Positions 1-8,110 of a stretch of DNA of 10,000 bases are shown one piece after another. The notes below the pieces were generated by a model that was not told the origin of the DNA, ran no database searches, and saw only the letters and a list, made by a program, of their open reading frames with translations. The translations under genes and the position numbers were made by a program. The stretch covers positions 15,443,964 through 15,453,963 of the forward strand of contig CM018913.1 of the NCBI GenBank assembly GCA_009663005.1. Direction: 5' to 3'. The first letter of the stretch is position 1; each line of letters opens with the position of its first letter. Source of the stretch: Actinidia chinensis (lineage: Eukaryota > Streptophyta > Magnoliopsida > Ericales > Actinidiaceae).

Positions 1-210
1 ATCACTACACACCCCCTCCCGTCCTCATTCCGTTAGTCAATAGTCCCAACAACTCGTCAGTTGCTGAAATTATTTTACAAATGCCCACATACCCTTCCCT
101 TAACCCTTCCCGCCCTTTTTAAATTCTCCTTATACAACCAAACCCACTATATTCTTCTATCTCTATCTCACTCTATCTCCACATGCTCACTATCTTCTCT
201 CTCCAAATTT
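1..210. repeat. Left terminal inverted repeat of the MULE (partial)
   Basis: Read as its reverse complement, this segment follows the same order as the right end. First comes a GAGAGAAG-type purine-rich stretch, then a GGGTAT block, then a block around TAACGGAATGAGG, and finally GGGGGTGTGTAGTGAT at the window edge. The distance from the purine-rich stretch to the GTAGTGAT block is about 205 bases here and about 213 at the right end. The match is imperfect, with indels, which fits an old element. The outer 100 bases or so seen at the right end would lie upstream of the window. Confidence 0.7.
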
Positions 211-215
211 TGAAC
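147..215 (+). promoter_or_regulatory. Promoter-like TATA plus CT-rich leader in the left MULE end
   Basis: A TATA-like CTATATT at 147-153 is followed directly by a CT-rich stretch (ATCTCTATCTCACTCTATC and similar, to about 206). This resembles a plant core promoter with a pyrimidine-rich patch, and it points rightward into the element. Mutator elements are known to carry promoters in their terminal repeats. No plus-strand coding region follows, so any transcript from here would be non-coding or antisense to the transposase. Confidence 0.4.
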
Positions 216-1052
216 TTTTATCATCCTTACCAGATCACACTAGAAAAGGCGTTTAAAAGAATGCGTGCCATGTTTAGTGCAAGACTAGGCTTCTGATTGT
301 TCTCTGGGTTTTGTTTTTTTTGCTTTGGTTTGCTGAATAAATGTTAACATTACCCCAAAAAAATAAAAGCTTACCAAAAAAAAAAATAAAGCATGTCCCA
401 AAAAAATAAAGATAATGTAAAAGCAATGATTTTTTTTTTGTTTTAAAAAATATTTTTTTTGCAACTTTTTTTTTTAAATTGATTCTAAAACGTGATCAAA
501 CATAAGTGTTCTGGTATGATTTCATACGCTTCACCTTTAACTGACTTTCCACCCCCAATGTAACACTACATTGCATCAATCCCACAAAAGCTCAATATAT
601 GTGCAAGATGTCAAATGCTTGGAAAAGAAAATCAAACAACCATGGGAGAAAATACCATTATAAACATATTAGAACTAATTTGTTGTAAAAGAAAACAGGT
701 TAACTTGAACATAATATCCAAGTATCTTCAAGCAGTTAAGTCAATGCGAACTGTTCTCTCATCCAAGCAACTTTAGCTCATTTTCATAAAGGCCAGTAAG
801 AAATAGTACTCGAGGGAAAATTGGAGATAAGTGCAAGTTAAAAAACAGACACTGATTCAAGGCAACAGTAATGCAACAAATGCAACAATTTTGCAAACTA
901 ATTTTTGCACAGAACCCAGCATTTCAAAACATTCATTGTTTCCAATATATTCATTGCATGTTGCACCTAAACCAATCCAAAAATATATTTTAACCGAATC
1001 ATAGCATAAACAAAATCAAATATAAGACATTCATGTTTCTGGGTACTTCAGG
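211..1052. other. MULE interior downstream of the transposase; no gene seen
   Basis: This stretch lies between the left terminal repeat and the transposase stop, so it would be its 3' flank or UTR. It contains A/T homopolymer-rich sequence (about 305-480) and ordinary AT-rich sequence beyond. I see no open frame of note, no RNA gene and no captured host exon. Confidence 0.6.
352..418 (+). repeat. Three imperfect tandem copies of a CC-A(n)-TAAAG unit
   Basis: Three consecutive units of about 20-24 bases share the core CCCA(6-11)TAAAG. They begin near 353, 374 and 397. The units differ mainly in the length of the A run. This is a minor low-complexity repeat with no assigned role. Confidence 0.55.
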
Positions 1053-1487
1053 CTAATGTTGCAAACTCCTGGTACTTGAGGTTTGTCGCCCTTGCTTGCT
1101 ACCACGCCCACTTTGTTTGGCTCTCTCAATGGGGTCTAGTATTGCAATCCCATAGGCTTGTGGGGTTGACACTATCTTGTCTTTGCTTGTAACTTGGCTC
1201 AGTGTTTGCTTTGGTTTTTCCCCCTTCCCACCTCGATATAAAAAGATAAAATCTTGAAAATTACCGCATGAAGTGAAGATATTGCATGAATGTGAAATAG
1301 GAAAAAAAAGAATGCATCCTTATGTGGAATTTTTCCTGGCTGCCCTCTCCATTACAAGTCCTAGAGTTGTGCCAACGTCCTTGCCTTTACCACCTCTCAG
1401 AGATGGTAGTGCTTCCTTACTCGAGTTGGATTCTTCTTTGGTCATCTTCAAGCTTTCCTTCCTATTCTTTTTAGGCCTACCAGCCCA

Positions 1488-1500
1488 CCCCCCCCCCCCC
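1488..1500. repeat. C13 homopolymer within the transposase pseudogene
   Basis: Thirteen consecutive C residues read as poly-Gly on the coding strand. They sit just before the RPKKNRKE basic motif, at the point where MULE transposases usually have a short proline/lysine-rich linker. Slippage here probably expanded the tract after the gene died. Confidence 0.85.
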
Positions 1501-2281
1501 GCCTTTCCTTAATATGAGGGAGGCATTATTTTTGGTCCATAAAGTCTGCAACCACATTGTTTGTCCAGGAATTGGGATAATCATGCTCTTGTAGGTTCCT
1601 GGTGACTGTTGTACAATGGTAGTACGCCATCACAAAGTCTTCGGCTTCTCTTATTATTGATATGGCTGCCACTCATGCACACAGGTATTCTGTTACATCC
1701 CATTTCCTACAAGAGCAACTCTTTTGCCCAATGTCACACCATAGGTCCTTATAGAATGAAATTGTACCTCAAACACAGTCTCACCAGCCCATAAACATCA
1801 CATGACATGGCCTTTTTTCTTAGTTTCTCAAGCCTTCTTCAAAATTTTTGGACAACTGTTACTAGTGAAAGTCCTTACTAATGACTCCTCCTATCTTGGT
1901 CCTTTTTCATTATTGTCTTCGAATCATTCAAGCATTGGTGAAATGGGCATGTCTCTTGCTTGCTTCTTTGATAGAAGAATTAAATGCCTCACTTGTATTG
2001 TGTCTCATTTCCGATTGCATTTGGCGTTGGACTGAACATGCACCTAGCCATTGCGTGGAGATTCTCTAAGTTAGCCGTTGTGGCATCCTTGTTTGTACTT
2101 TACTGCCTGGATTCTTCCATTTTTCTGCTCCAAAGTCTGCACTGTGGTAAGCAGGCAGCTCTCCCACATGAGAGTTTTGTATTCTTTCCTTGAACAACTT
2201 GCTGAAGTTTGCATCTGTGCCTGATGCAATATCTATGCTCTAACCCCAGGCAACAATTTTCTCAAATGTTTGAGTCAACCC

Positions 2282-2376
2282 CTAAGAAAACATTGAAAGA
2301 TGACATGAATTAAGTTTCATAATTACAAGCTTAAAGATAATCACAAAAATTGACTGATAATAATTCAAATTCTTAC
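2282..2376 (-). other. 95-bp intron inside the transposase pseudogene
   Basis: On the minus strand the codons for RQK end at 2377 and are followed at once by GTAAG (2376-2372). An AG at 2283-2282 is followed by GGG TTG ACT (GLT). Joining the two sides restores the RQK-GL continuity expected of MULE transposases, so the intron is phase 0. The intervening sequence is AT-rich and has no continuation of the protein. This is a sequence-based prediction with no transcript evidence. Confidence 0.75.
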
Positions 2377-2805
2377 TTTTTGCCTATCAGATATGAAACA
2401 CCAGCCTCTTTCTTCATGCCTGCCTTCCAATCACTGAAATCAATTTTCCCCATGACCAGTCCAACTACTTGTACTTTCAAACTTCTCGCTTCTACCCACA
2501 GCATTTGCTAACGGATCATGTGGATTATTTGCGTCTTCTCTCTGCCAACTGCAAATGGCATTATTGGCCACCATATGGTCCTTTAAGAAAGCAAGCATCA
2601 AGAATTTGGAAGCTTATAATAAATAACTGGGTGATTTGGATACCCTATGTCCTTCATGTTATCCATCAACTCAAAGTAGGACATAAAATCAAAAGTCTAT
2701 AAACGTACATATGCTCTCACCAATTATCATAATCACTCTCTCCTTGTAACTAACTTTCCACCATGTAAAATTTGTTAAAGTACACATAGTTTGTGGTCAT
2801 GCTTT

Positions 2806-3747
2806 CTACAAAAACTAAATCAACAAGAATACTAAAATGAGATATTTTAGACTCCCCAATTGACAGATGCAAAAAAAAACTAGAGGAATATGTTTGAACA
2901 GATTTGAAATAGAAAACATAAAACAGATTTGATATACATTTCATATAGTAATCACCAACTAAATAGCAAGCATAAGGAAAAAAACAACAAAAATAAAAAG
3001 CAGAAACACACACAAACAGAAACATTAAAAAAAAAAACTCAAATGAGATATGACATGAACACAGAAACACAAGAAAAGATTGTATTAATTGAGGCCAACA
3101 CAAGCATCGGGACCAAAAAAATCGTTTTTAAATTCAGTTTTTAACTCAGTTCTATACCTCAGTTTTAATTCTCCACAAAATCTTCTCTTTAAATTGAATA
3201 CATCTTCTCTTCATATTGGCTCATTCCACCAGGAGAGCCTCTGGTAATATCTTCCATAAGATGAATTTTGTAGGCAGCCGTGCATACAACTTGAAAACTC
3301 TAATCACGAAAATTCAATTATTTACATAGATATATATGTTTGTGATACCAAATACAGTATTAAAAAAAAAACACAAATATTTGCACATGAACAAGATAGA
3401 GGATAAGAATTATTCATTTTGCTACAAATTAAAACAGACAACACTTTTGATGACAAAAAACCTCCCCAATGACAACTGTATGGAAAATAATTAAAATGTG
3501 TTACCAACATACAACAACCAAGGCCTCAAAACCAATAGTCAAACCCTCACGCAACAAACTTAAAGGGCCCTATTGCTTGAGAGGCAAACAAAGCAGATTT
3601 GGAAATATCATTTCACAGAAATAACAACAAACCCAAGATTTAGCCCCCAAATCCAAGATTAAGATTTTTTTTTAATCAAAATAACAAAAAAAATAAAAAT
3701 TTAGGGTTTTTGGGGTACAACAACTGATTTTCAATCATAAATCATAC
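2806..3747 (-). other. Probable 5' leader intron of the MULE transposase; holds no recognisable gene
   Basis: A good donor (AAG then GTATGA, G at 3747) lies just downstream of the CT-rich leader. A good acceptor (TTTTTGTAG, ending at 2806) lies six bases before the candidate start codon at 2800. The 942 bases between are AT-rich, with A and T runs (for example 2870-2879, 3027-3037 and 3361-3370) and no recognisable protein. Long open stretches here are explained by low complexity; the 117-codon minus-strand frame from 3103 is dominated by Phe, Cys, Tyr and Ser. A short open piece at 3190-3300 is discussed under findings. Confidence 0.45.
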
Positions 3748-3785
3748 CTTTGATACTTAAAAATCTGCCTAAAGGGAGATGCAGA

Positions 3786-3931
3786 TGGCAGAGAGAAGCG
3801 ATACGATAGAGAAGCATAGAGTAGAGAGCAGGAGAGCAAGAGAGCAAGAGATAAGAGAAGAGACGAGAAAGATTCAACGCGTGAATGAGGAGAATGAGAG
3901 AAGCTGGGTATTGAATATTGGGGTATTATAG
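3786..3931 (-). promoter_or_regulatory. Promoter-like TATA plus CT-rich leader for the MULE transposase
   Basis: On the minus strand a TATA-like CTATAAT (3925-3931) is followed by about 110 bases of CT-rich sequence (3898 down to 3786). This matches the arrangement in the left terminal repeat. It faces the transposase pseudogene and lies just upstream of a plausible leader-intron donor at 3747, so it is the best candidate promoter for that gene. The assignment rests on composition and position only. Confidence 0.45.
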
Positions 3932-4073
3932 TATTGTAATAGGCTCCGTTAACGGCGTGAGGGTTTTTTTCAATTTTTTCATAGTTTAAGGGGGTGTAAG
4001 TGATCAGTTTTTTAATTGAGGGGGTGGTTAGTGCAAACGTAAGTTCGTGGGGTGTATCGATAATTAGGGGATG

Positions 4074-4105
4074 TTTTTTTTTGGGGGGGGGGGGGGGGGG
4101 GGGGG
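4074..4105. repeat. T9-G23 homopolymer block at the outer edge of the MULE
   Basis: Nine T residues (4074-4082) are followed by twenty-three G residues (4083-4105). The run sits at the presumed outer edge of the right terminal repeat and marks the change to AT-rich spacer. Its length is likely to vary between individuals and to be error-prone in sequencing. Confidence 0.85.
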
Positions 4106-4661
4106 AGGGAGAATTTGGACTTTGAACAAAAAAATAATTTTTTTAACTGATATATTAATATTTGTTTTCTTTGATAATTTTTATTTGAAATATTTATTAT
4201 AAGAGTTATTTTTTTTATGTTTTAGGTATAGTTAATGATTTTTTTATATCAATCTATAGCCATATTTACCAATATATTGTTGATATTTAAATATGGTTAG
4301 TAAAATGTAGGTTATGAACTTATGAATAGATAAAAATGTCGACGAGCTTAGATAATAATTTTTTAGTGGTCTATCCTTTGAGTTGAGATTTGTTAAACTA
4401 CCTACTTACCATTTTAATAATGCCTACACAAACAAAAAAAATATATAACTAGGAACATTATTTTAAAAAAAGAAAATTCTTGATCATCTTGAAATGCCTC
4501 AAATCTCGATGGGATGGAATCTGGATCTCAATTCTTCAAAAGACCTAATTAAACGGACATAAAAATTGGTACGGTTATCATCCAAAAATCCTCAGATTGA
4601 TCAAGTTAGAATGCTTATTACTAATAGCAATTGATAAGAGTTCCTATATTCTGGGTTCATA
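4106..4661. other. AT-rich spacer between the two elements; nothing recognised
   Basis: Very AT-rich sequence with short T and A runs lies between the MULE end and the left LTR. No open frame, RNA gene or repeat family is recognisable. The five bases just before the LTR (TTCAT, 4657-4661) would be one copy of the retrotransposon target-site duplication. The other copy lies beyond the window. Confidence 0.6.
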
Positions 4662-5192
4662 TGTCACGAACTGACCGTTATACATGGGTCCCACACTAAT
4701 ACAGGGGACTTGTGAACGCGCAGTGCAAATCCCCAATCTCACTAAGGAACTTTCAACTGACTCAGTTTAGGGAGTACTAACATCATTACATACATGCTTT
4801 GGGCACAATGCAATCATGCGGAAAGCTATCTAAATAAAAATCAAGAGAGTGAACGCGGATCAATATATACAACTATCATCATGGTTTCGATACAAAAACC
4901 AACACAGTTTGGCCACAAACCGGCACAACCGTTCACCAATAGGCATGCAATATGCACACACATCATCTCCAAACACATAAATTTGGTTGCGGATGGAAAA
5001 TGGAGAGGTTGCTGGCATCCACACACAAGTTTGTCAATGAAAACACTCATGCCGTCGCCCATATGTCCACGTGTGTCTACAACGTATCGTATATGTGTTC
5101 CGGTTTATACTAATTTATACTTTACGCGAAAAAAATAAAATTAGATTCGATTACAATTTTAACACCTGGCTTCGCGGAAGGGGTGGATTACA
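4662..5192 (-). repeat. 3' LTR of the Gypsy element (531 bp)
   Basis: It begins TGTCACGAACTGACC on the plus strand and ends GGTGGATTACA, giving TGT...ACA termini. The start matches the sequence at 9964-10000 with a few substitutions and small gaps. The right boundary is supported by the adjoining polypurine tract. Because the element reads on the minus strand, U3 is at the right end and U5 at the left. No LTR-internal gene is present; the open frames in this stretch are incidental. Confidence 0.8.
4862..4870 (-). promoter_or_regulatory. Possible TATA box in the 3' LTR
   Basis: The minus strand reads GTATATATT, about 322 bases from the U3 edge. That would leave roughly 175 bases for R plus U5, a reasonable proportion. 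A second candidate, AAGTATAAATTA (5111-5122), is only about 70 bases from the U3 edge and is less likely. Neither has support beyond sequence and position. Confidence 0.3.
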
Positions 5193-5207
5193 TCCTCCCC
5201 ACCTTCT
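5193..5207 (-). other. Polypurine tract of the Gypsy element
   Basis: On the minus strand this reads AGAAGGTGGGGAGGA, fourteen purines in fifteen bases, directly abutting the 3' LTR start (TGTAATCC). In LTR retrotransposons this tract resists RNase H and primes plus-strand DNA synthesis. Its position fixes the right edge of the 3' LTR at 5192. Confidence 0.75.
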
Positions 5208-5324
5208 AGGAAGTTGGTCCTCCAAACTTGTCTACGTCGTCTTATATCGTTATACATCATATTGACTCGAATCATTTTATATTAAATTATTCAATAATAA
5301 TAAAGAATAAGGTAAAGTTGTACC
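5208..5324 (-). other. Non-coding stretch between pol and the polypurine tract
   Basis: AT-rich sequence follows the end of the polyprotein on the minus strand, with several stops in each frame. It is the 3' untranslated part of the element. No extra open frame such as an env-like gene is visible. Confidence 0.5.
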
Positions 5325-5770
5325 TTGTCAAAAAGAGACGGGTATTTTTGTCGCATGTTCACTCTCTTCTCCAAAGTTGCTTCTGCTGCGTCTGGTTCTC
5401 ACCAGACTTTGACCAACGGACTAGTTCTTATTCTCAACTGTTTTACCCTAGAATCCATGATTCTCAATGGTGCTCCTCATATCGTAAATTTTCCCTCTAG
5501 TGAAAGGTGGTTGGTCTAACAATCTGGGGTTTGGATCCGCAATGTAATTTCTGAGCACTGCAACATTGAAAAACATCATGCAATTTGCAAACTGGGGTCA
5601 AGTAAGCGCTAACCGATACTGCTACATGGTCATCTTCCAGGAATTCAAATGGCCCCACATACGTGGATTAAACTTTCCTTTTTTCCCAAAATCTCAAATT
5701 CCTTTCATTGGCGAGGGACTTTCAAAGAAACCCAAATCACCTTTTCTTGAAAATCACCTCTCGTCGATTT
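5325..5770 (-). pseudogene. Integrase C-terminal region and chromodomain-like tail
   Basis: Downstream of the integrase core, blocks typical of chromovirus integrase tails are seen in shifting frames. SPMKG and FGKKGKFNPR (about 5675-5725) are followed by GPFEFLED (about 5632-5656) and KLHDVF (about 5575-5592). IADPNP-like sequence (about 5530-5550, after a shift) comes next. The last block (about 5325-5400) includes EAT and MRQKYPSLFDK-like residues where the chromodomain would end. In chromoviruses this tail directs integration toward marked heterochromatin. At least three frame changes and several stops break it here, so the chromodomain assignment rests on position and partial motifs. Confidence 0.7.
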
Positions 5771-6660
5771 GCATCAGCATAACTTTTATGCGAATCTTTT
5801 GCCACTTGTAAGTCATCCTGAATCGAACTATCTCTGTGGTTTCCAAACACAATATCTGGACCTGTAATTTCGGTCTCTCCAATTCGGTCCAACAGCTGGT
5901 GATCTGCACTCCTGCATACAAGTGCCTCAAAAGGTTGCAGACAAATACTGTTTGAGTAGCCATTATAAAAGTGAAATTCTGTAAGGAGTGTTCCTCCCAG
6001 CTTCCTTGGAATTCCATTGCAACATGCCCGTACAGACCTCCAACGTTTGTATTGTCATCTCGAATGTCCCATCAGTCTGGGGGTGAAAAAGCCGTGCTCA
6101 AATAAGTTCGTCACCATTGCTCGTTGTAAAGATGGCAAAAATCTTGACACAAAAAACTCGGATCTCGATCGATGTTAATGGATACTGGCGCACCATGCAA
6201 TCAACGATTCTCCTCAAGCATATATAGCAGCCAATTGAGCCATAGTCTGCGTATTCCGAAATTGGAAATAAAGTGTGACGACTTGGTTTAAACGGTCCAT
6301 AAACCAAATAGAATTATTTTCTTTGTCGTACGAGGAAAAAACCAATCACAAAATCCATTGGATCCTCCATTTGTCCAACTTTCGATATTGGTCGTGGTTG
6401 AAGCAAATCTGCTGGTTTTTGGCGTACAGCTTTAATCTGCGACAATGCAAACACTAAGACGTACTCCTTTGATGTCTCTCTTTCATACACATCCACCAGT
6501 ACTTTTTTTCAAATTGGTACATTTTCATCATTCTGGATGAATAGCCCACTTCGGACTTATGCCTTTGTCAAACCTGACGTTTGAGTCCACACATCAGGCA
6601 AGCACATTCAGTTTGAATACATAAGCCACCCCATCTACAATTCTGAATTCTGATCTGGTT
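5754..6660 (-). pseudogene. Ty3/Gypsy integrase (zinc-binding and catalytic core), broken
   Basis: Integrase inserts the cDNA copy into the host genome. Reading right to left on the minus strand, EFRIVDGVAYVF (about 6618-6655) opens the N-terminal part. KMYQFEKKYWW (about 6498-6530) follows. An open stretch of 60 codons (6314-6496) then contains IKAVRQKPADLLQPRP and MDFV; the Cys pair of the HHCC zinc finger is lost there. The first catalytic Asp is in MDRL (6295-6297), the second in IDRDPSF (6168-6170), and the Glu in FEMTIQTLE (6059-6061), after HPQTDG (6068-6085). FQGSWEEH and a later SYADANRRE (about 5765-5790) mark the end of the core. The DDE residues remain, but frameshifts and stops separate them, so no active enzyme can be made. 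Confidence 0.85.
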
Positions 6661-6889
6661 TCGTTGGCCCAAATTGTCATGTAATCTTCTAAGTGGGGGC
6701 TCCTCCATATGTCTACTGTTAAGTTCTCCCAAAATTTCGGTTCTGCAACAATCGTTGCACATTATGGCCTCTAACTCAGGAGTGAACTATTCCAACTACA
6801 ATTCCTCATTTGGGACTAGCAATACCGTTGCTTCGTAACAGCACATTCAAATTTCCTGCATTCTAACTCAATGCATACAGCTTACCAAT

Positions 6890-7315
6890 GTGCCTTTCCC
6901 GGATGATAATTGATCGTTGATATCATAATATTCATCAGTTCCAACCCATATCCGCTGCCTCACATTAAACTCCTTTTGCGTATAGATACTTTAAGCTCTT
7001 ATGGTAGTGAAATTCACACTTTAACCACCATACACGTAATGTCTCCATATCTTTAACGAAAACATAACAGCCGTAACTCCAAATCATGAGTAGGATAGTT
7101 TCCTCTCATGTGGCTTCAAATTGCCTTGAAGTATATGAAATCAATAACTTTCTCATTGTGCATCAAAACAACACCCCAATCCTGATATGATGCATCAGTA
7201 AATGAAAAATCTTCAATGCCCTCGCAATGCACGTATTGGCCTCCCCTCTGTGCTGAAATCAACCGTCTCTTCGCTCTTTTTGAAAACCTCTGTTCCTTTT
7301 TTCCGTCCATACAAA
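6890..7315 (-). pseudogene. RNase H domain of the Gypsy polyprotein, broken
   Basis: RNase H removes the RNA strand from the RNA-DNA hybrid during reverse transcription. A 64-codon open stretch (7116-7310) shows FSKRAKRRLISA, then EGIEDFSFTDASYQDWGVVLM, carrying the first catalytic Asp (TDAS). After frame changes, HKSLKYLYAK (about 6975-7005) occupies the TDHKSL position, with Tyr-His in place of the usual Asp-His. A block near 6890-6925 ends in HPGKA. Stops and shifts prevent a continuous product. Bases 6660-6890, between this domain and integrase, are the linker and are also degraded. Confidence 0.85.
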
Positions 7316-7428
7316 CGGTTCCTTCTTTCTAGTCAAATTTCGTAATAGGTACTGCTATCTTTGAAAAGTCCTTGACAAAACCTCGATATATCCGCAAGTC
7401 CAAGAACTTCTGACTTCAAAAAACAGTC

Positions 7429-8110
7429 TTAGGTTGGGCCAATCACAATTGCCTTGATTTTGGGTATCAACAGCTCCCCTCTCCGAATAATGTGCTTCCC
7501 AGAAATACCCCACTGTCCTAGCCAAAATTCACTTCTTGAATTTGGCATACAGTTTTGTCTTTCAGTATCTGTAATACAATTCTCAAGTGTTTCAGCATGT
7601 GATCTCATCTTTGAGTAGATAAGGATATCGTCAATGAGACGACACACACTCTCCAAGTACCTCTAAAAATTCGGATTCATCAATCCATGAACGCGGCTGG
7701 GCATTAGTGACTCCAATGGCATTACTGGATTTCATAATGCCATACGTGTCTTAATTGCTGTTTCTCAAAATCCTCTGACTTCCCTCAACTGATGTAGCCA
7801 GAACGCACGTCCAATCTTCGACCAGACTTTTGCCCCTTGCACCCTGATCAAAAAGATTATCTATTCTGGTAATGGAACTTGTTCTTAATTGTCCACCTTA
7901 TTCACTTTGGTAGTCTATACACACCCCTCATCGTCCGTCTTTTTTAAACAAACAAAACGGTGACCCCATGGTGACAAACAGGTTATAAAAACCTTGTCCA
8001 AAACTCTTGCAGTTGGGATTCAATTTAAACTCCGCAGGAGCCATGCGGTACGGTTGCCCTTCGAAATTGGTTGAGTTCCCAGGTACACATCAATCACAAA
8101 CTCAATTTTC
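7429..8110 (-). pseudogene. Reverse transcriptase of the Gypsy element, broken
   Basis: Reverse transcriptase copies the element RNA into DNA. On the minus strand the domain begins with FVIDVYLGTQPISKG (8056-8100), the linker just before RT motif 1, then MAPAEF (8027-8044). SPWGSP (about 7957-7974) follows, and RIDNLFDQ (about 7843-7869) and YHQLR (7783-7796) lie further on. The active-site motif is IDDILIYSK (about 7609-7635), with the two Asp residues intact. It sits in a 75-codon open stretch (7429-7656) that continues through an FWL motif to HIIRRGELLIPKIKAIV. At least five frame changes lie between 8050 and 7650, and part of the fingers/palm region is scrambled, so it is not functional. 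The DDILIYS and PISK motifs place it confidently in Ty3/Gypsy. Confidence 0.9.

Larger units (their letters stand above)
1053..2800 (-). pseudogene. MuDR/MULE-type transposase, broken and internally deleted
   Basis: This is the remnant of the nuclear DDE transposase that would bind the terminal inverted repeats and move the element. A candidate start at 2800 gives MTTNYVYF, followed by an HGGKLV-like stretch near 2755-2767. YFELMDNMKDIGYP and YYKLPN (2603-2679) form an N-terminal block seen in plant MULE proteins. After an apparent internal deletion come PFAV (about 2555-2570), WCFISDRQK (2377-2403) and GLT across an intron. EHRYCIRHRC (about 2217-2246) needs a one-base shift to be read. Further on are ARCMFSPTP (about 2010-2040), SEAFN (about 1978-1992) and ARDMPI (about 1940-1960). 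The SWIM zinc finger is CSCRKWDVTEYLCA, then a stop, then VAAI (about 1660-1723). IIPIPGQTMW (about 1555-1585), RPKKNRKE (about 1452-1476) and a decayed zinc knuckle (about 1305-1360) follow. The frame closes at 1053-1055. Stops and frameshifts in most blocks, and loss of the first half of the catalytic domain, make it non-functional. Confidence 0.88.
1..4105 (-). mobile_element. Degenerate Mutator-like element (MULE), left end cut by the window
   Basis: This is a DNA transposon of the Mutator superfamily, bounded by related inverted repeats and carrying a broken MuDR-type transposase on the minus strand. The left repeat reads inward from base 1 with ATCACTACACACCCCCT. The right one contains the counterpart AGGGGGTGTAAGTGAT, ending near 4003, and continues outward for about 100 bases to a poly-G tract. 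The left terminus therefore probably lies about 100 bases before this window. The transposase supports the superfamily assignment independently, through a SWIM finger, an FISDRQK block and a GRPKK-like tail. Target-site duplications (usually 9 bp in this superfamily) cannot be checked because one end is missing. The exact right boundary is uncertain by a few tens of bases. The element cannot encode a working transposase, although its ends could in principle be recognised by one supplied from elsewhere. Confidence 0.85.
3785..4105. repeat. Right terminal inverted repeat of the MULE
   Basis: The repeat contains a GA-rich tract (about 3786-3898), GGGTATT at 3906, CTCCGTTAACGGCGTGAGGG at 3944-3963, and GGGGGTGTAAGTGAT ending at 4003. 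Further out are two more G-rich blocks, GAGGGGGTGGTTAG and GTTCGTGGGGTGTATCGATA, and then a T9 run followed by G23. The inner part mirrors bases 1-210 in inverted orientation. The outermost part has no partner in the window. The outer boundary is set at the end of the poly-G run because spacer-like AT-rich sequence follows, but it is not proven. Confidence 0.7.

Noticed and set aside
352..480. Repeated A- and T-rich units, considered as a CRISPR array, satellite or SINE tail
   Set aside because: The units are few, imperfect and low in complexity, with no unique spacers and no promoter boxes of a SINE. A simple slippage-prone repeat is the better explanation.
1273..2193. Several plus-strand open frames of 60-80 codons
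   Set aside because: They are antisense to the transposase pseudogene, whose minus-strand motifs (SWIM finger, ARDMPI, GRPKK-like) explain the sequence.
2750..3103. A 117-codon minus-strand open frame, the longest in the window
   Set aside because: It is dominated by Phe, Cys, Tyr and Ser from T-rich sequence and has no recognisable motif. Only its last few codons (from 2800) coincide with the likely transposase start.
4794..5138. A 114-codon plus-strand open frame
   Set aside because: It lies entirely inside the LTR, opposite to the element's coding strand, and shows no domain. LTRs do not normally encode proteins.
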